From NCBI GenBank assembly GCA_036003885.1, contig DASYSA010000326.1, positions 1 through 7,689 on the forward strand: a stretch of DNA of 7,689 nt, in the 5' to 3' direction. The DNA is from DASYSA01 sp036003885 (GTDB lineage: Bacteria > Acidobacteriota > Blastocatellia > UBA7656). The notes under the pieces are model-generated. The model ran no database searches, had not been told where the DNA came from, and saw only the letters and a program-made list of their open reading frames with translations. Positions 5,992-7,689 of this stretch are shown one piece after another; position 1 is the stretch's first letter, and each line of letters starts with the position of its first letter. The position numbers and the translations under genes are program-made.

Positions 5992-7230
5992 ATGAGCTAC
6001 CTCACCGAACTACGACTTGCGATAAGCAATCTCCGAGCGCATAAGCTTCGTTCCTTTCTCACAATGCTGGGAATGATCTTCGGCGTCGGCGCAGTCATCG
6101 CCATGCTTTCAATTGGAGCCGGGGCCGAACAGGAGAGCCTGCGCCTGATCGACACGATGGGCCTGCGCAACATCATCGTTAAGGATCGCGAATTCAAAGA
6201 CGAGGACCTCAAGAAGATCCGCGAAAACTCGCTCGGTCTCTCGACGCGCGACATCCAGGCCATTTCATCGGTCACGCCCGACATCGAGGGCTACGCCGCG
6301 AAGAAGCGGGTAAAGACATTTCAAATCTTTTCGTTCAAGGGCAAGAGCGACGACTCGTACGTGGTCGGGGTAACACCCTCTTACTTCACGCTGGCGAAGC
6401 ACAAGCTGGCCGAGGGCAGCTTCTTTGCCGCACCCGATGAGAGGGACTTCGAGCAATTCTGCGTTATCGGGTCGCGAGTGAAACAGAAGCTGTTCGGCTA
6501 TGAGTCGCCAATCGGCAAGTCCATCAAGATCGACAAGATGTGGTTCAGCGTGATTGGTGTCTTCGAAGACTACAATCTGTCGAAGGACGAGTTCGAAGGC
6601 GTAAAGATCCAGGACTTCAGCAACGACATCTACATCCCTCTTGCCACCGCGCTAAAGAAGTTCGAGTTGAAGCGCATGGAATCCGAGCTCGACGAGATAG
6701 TCATCAGCATGAAGGACGCCGGCGCGTTGAAGGCGAGCGCCGTGCTCATCAGCGAAGTGTTGGGCAACCTCCACGGAAAGGCCGAGGACTTCTCTATCGT
6801 CGTGCCTCGTGAACTCTTCGAACAGAATCAGAAGACTCAGCGAATCTTCGACATTGTTATGAGCTGCATAGCCGGCATCTCACTGCTGGTCGGCGGGATA
6901 GGAATAATGAATATCATGCTCGCGAGCATCCTCGAGCGCACCCGTGAGATAGGAGTCCGCCGAGCGGTGGGAGCACGACGTCGCGATATCTGGCAGCAGT
7001 TTCTGGTAGAGGCGCTGGCGTTGAGCTTCCTCGGCGGGATCACCGGTATTTTGTTCGGATTCGGAGTGTCGCGAGCGGTCTCCCTGTATGCTGAGTGGAG
7101 CACGGTCGTGACCGGGGCATCCATCGCGCTGTCGTTTGGGGTTTCGGCCGCCGTTGGACTGATCTTCGGAATATATCCGGCGGTGAGGGCATCTAGTCTG
7201 GATCCGGTCGAGGCGCTCCGGTACGAGTAG
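5992..7230 (+). CDS. MacB/FtsX-type ABC transporter permease
   Basis: The protein has 412 residues, and its ATG is 3 bp after the adaptor 3 stop. The ribosome binding site is poor, so translation is likely coupled. The layout is that of the MacB-type (type VII) permeases. A cytoplasmic N-terminal helix (MSYLTELRLAISNLRAHKLR) leads into TM1 at about 21-43 (FLTMLGMIFGVGAVIAMLSIG). A large periplasmic MacB_PCD-like domain spans about 45-280. TM2 is about 285-311 (VGGIGIMNIMLASI). The cytoplasmic coupling segment ERTREIGVRRAVGARRRDI is at 315-333. TM3 is about 338-360 and TM4 about 373-397. The C-terminus PAVRASSLDPVEALRYE carries the conserved end of the family. There is no ATPase domain (no Walker A or ABC signature), so unlike E. 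coli MacB it needs a separate ATP-binding subunit, which is not in the window. Family members act by mechanotransmission, pushing substrate from periplasm to exit duct; whether this one exports a drug, peptide or lipid is unknown. Confidence 0.96.
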   Translation: MSYLTELRLAISNLRAHKLRSFLTMLGMIFGVGAVIAMLSIGAGAEQESLRLIDTMGLRNIIVKDREFKDEDLKKIRENSLGLSTRDIQAISSVTPDIEGYAAKKRVKTFQIFSFKGKSDDSYVVGVTPSYFTLAKHKLAEGSFFAAPDERDFEQFCVIGSRVKQKLFGYESPIGKSIKIDKMWFSVIGVFEDYNLSKDEFEGVKIQDFSNDIYIPLATALKKFELKRMESELDEIVISMKDAGALKASAVLISEVLGNLHGKAEDFSIVVPRELFEQNQKTQRIFDIVMSCIAGISLLVGGIGIMNIMLASILERTREIGVRRAVGARRRDIWQQFLVEALALSFLGGITGILFGFGVSRAVSLYAEWSTVVTGASIALSFGVSAAVGLIFGIYPAVRASSLDPVEALRYE

Positions 7231-7291
7231 ACACCCGGCGGATGAACCTGGGTACGCACGCTTCCAGCGTGCCGCGGTTCCTGAGTGTCTA
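7228..7291. repeat. Nested imperfect palindrome (REP-like hairpin) overlapping the permease stop codon
   Basis: Three paired segments are nested. TAGACAC (7228-7234) pairs with GTGTCTA (7285-7291), GAACC (7244-7248) with GGTTC (7276-7280), and GCACGC (7256-7261) with GCGTGC (7267-7272) around the loop TTCCA. That makes 18 base pairs in 64 bp with asymmetric internal loops. The outermost arm includes the TAG stop of the permease. No T-run follows, so it is not a classical intrinsic terminator. It may be a dispersed REP-like element, a 3'-end stabiliser or a transcription barrier. Confidence 0.6.
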
Positions 7292-7331
7292 GAACTGCAG
7301 TCCCGAGTCAATAAAACTCCAAGCACCCTCC

Positions 7332-7360
7332 TTGAGAAATGCCACCCGATGTAGTAGACT
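7332..7360 (+). promoter_or_regulatory. Candidate sigma70-type promoter for the zinc-ribbon gene
   Basis: TTGAGA (7332-7337) and TAGACT (7355-7360) are 17 bp apart and match the consensus hexamers at 5/6 and 4/6 positions. A transcript from about 7367 would have a leader of roughly 22 nt before the GTG at 7389. This is the best promoter-like pair I see in the window, although it is judged by eye. Confidence 0.5.
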
Positions 7361-7377
7361 GGCCGGTGAAAATTCAT

Positions 7378-7383
7378 GGAGGA
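7378..7383 (+). promoter_or_regulatory. Shine-Dalgarno that sets the GTG start at 7389
   Basis: GGAGGA lies 5 bases before the GTG at 7389, near-ideal spacing. The ATG at 7376 is in another frame and overlaps this motif, so the GTG is the start. Confidence 0.7.
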
Positions 7384-7388
7384 AGCCT

Positions 7389-7689
7389 GTGAGCCCAGAA
7401 TTGAGCCAGCTCATTGAGCTCCAGGAACTCGACCTCGAGATACAACGTGTAGCCGACAGATTGGCGAGGATACCGGCAGAACGGGATCAGACAGAGAACG
7501 AGTTCAATCAGTACGCGGCTGAGTTCCTGGACCTTAAGAGTAGATACGAGAAGACCCTTGAAGACCGCAAACAGTTAGAATCCGAGTTGGTTACCACTCA
7601 GCAGCACCACGACAAATACAAGCAAGATCTCATGCGCGTGCGCAACGAGAAAGAGTACAGCACAGCTCTGCGCGAGATCGACGCTACCA
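7389..7689 (+). CDS. Coiled-coil protein of the C4 zinc-ribbon family (COG1579-like), 3' end outside window
   Basis: GTG at 7389 opens a frame that runs through the window end, showing the first 100 residues. The start MSPELSQLIELQELDLEI is followed by a long charged coiled coil with heptad spacing. The segment RVRNEKEYSTALREID at about 84-99 is the hallmark turn of this family (typically VRNNKEYxALxxEI), which makes the assignment firm although the C-terminal CxxC...CxxC zinc ribbon is not visible. Structurally studied relatives (Helicobacter HP0958, Chlamydia CT398) form helical hairpins with a zinc ribbon and bind sigma54 or RNA, but the role in other phyla is not settled. It has its own promoter candidate and ribosome binding site, so it is probably a separate transcription unit from the export operon. 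Confidence 0.88.
   Translation, partial: MSPELSQLIELQELDLEIQRVADRLARIPAERDQTENEFNQYAAEFLDLKSRYEKTLEDRKQLESELVTTQQHHDKYKQDLMRVRNEKEYSTALREIDAT

Noticed and set aside
1..7689. CRISPR array, tRNA genes, insertion sequence or phage attachment site
   Set aside because: No spaced repeats, cloverleaf-like sequence, transposase motifs or terminal repeats with target duplication were seen on either strand.

Overview
The window reads like a chromosomal segment from a moderately GC-rich Gram-negative soil or environmental bacterium. Acidobacteriota (Blastocatellia-like) is my best guess. It rests on the combination of a CRTAC1/UnbV beta-propeller protein, a multi-adaptor MacB-type export operon, heptanucleotide tandem repeats and GTG starts. 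No rRNA or marker gene is present to prove it, so this is inference.

Layout, all genes on the + strand: (1) positions 1-1389, the 3' part of an FG-GAP/VCBS beta-propeller protein with a C-terminal ASPIC/UnbV domain. (2) 1390-2114, a 725-bp intergenic region. It holds a well-formed 59-residue membrane miniprotein (1539-1718) behind a strong Shine-Dalgarno and a 17-bp palindrome, then a heptamer tandem array and about 350 bp without a convincing gene. (3) 2115-7230, a tight four-gene operon: three consecutive, mutually paralogous periplasmic adaptor (HlyD/MacA-type membrane-fusion) proteins and one MacB/FtsX-type ABC permease, with 3-10 bp between genes. (4) 7228-7388, a short intergenic region with a nested imperfect palindrome starting at the permease stop codon, followed by a plausible sigma70-type promoter. 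(5) 7389-7689, the 5' part of a coiled-coil plus C4 zinc-ribbon family protein, cut by the window end.

The operon should encode the inner-membrane and periplasmic parts of a MacAB-like export or lipid/peptide-handling machine. The permease would be driven by an ATPase, and the adaptors would form a periplasmic conduit. No ATP-binding subunit and no TolC-like outer-membrane protein lies in the window, so these must be supplied from elsewhere. Three different adaptors for one permease is the most distinctive feature and suggests a mixed adaptor ring or alternative assemblies.

The other notable feature is a heptamer array, (AAGTGAC)x4, that forms the stop/start junction between adaptors 1 and 2. 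Every repeat unit carries an overlapping GTG start and TGA stop. A related heptamer array in the opposite orientation lies at 1731-1758, just after the miniprotein.
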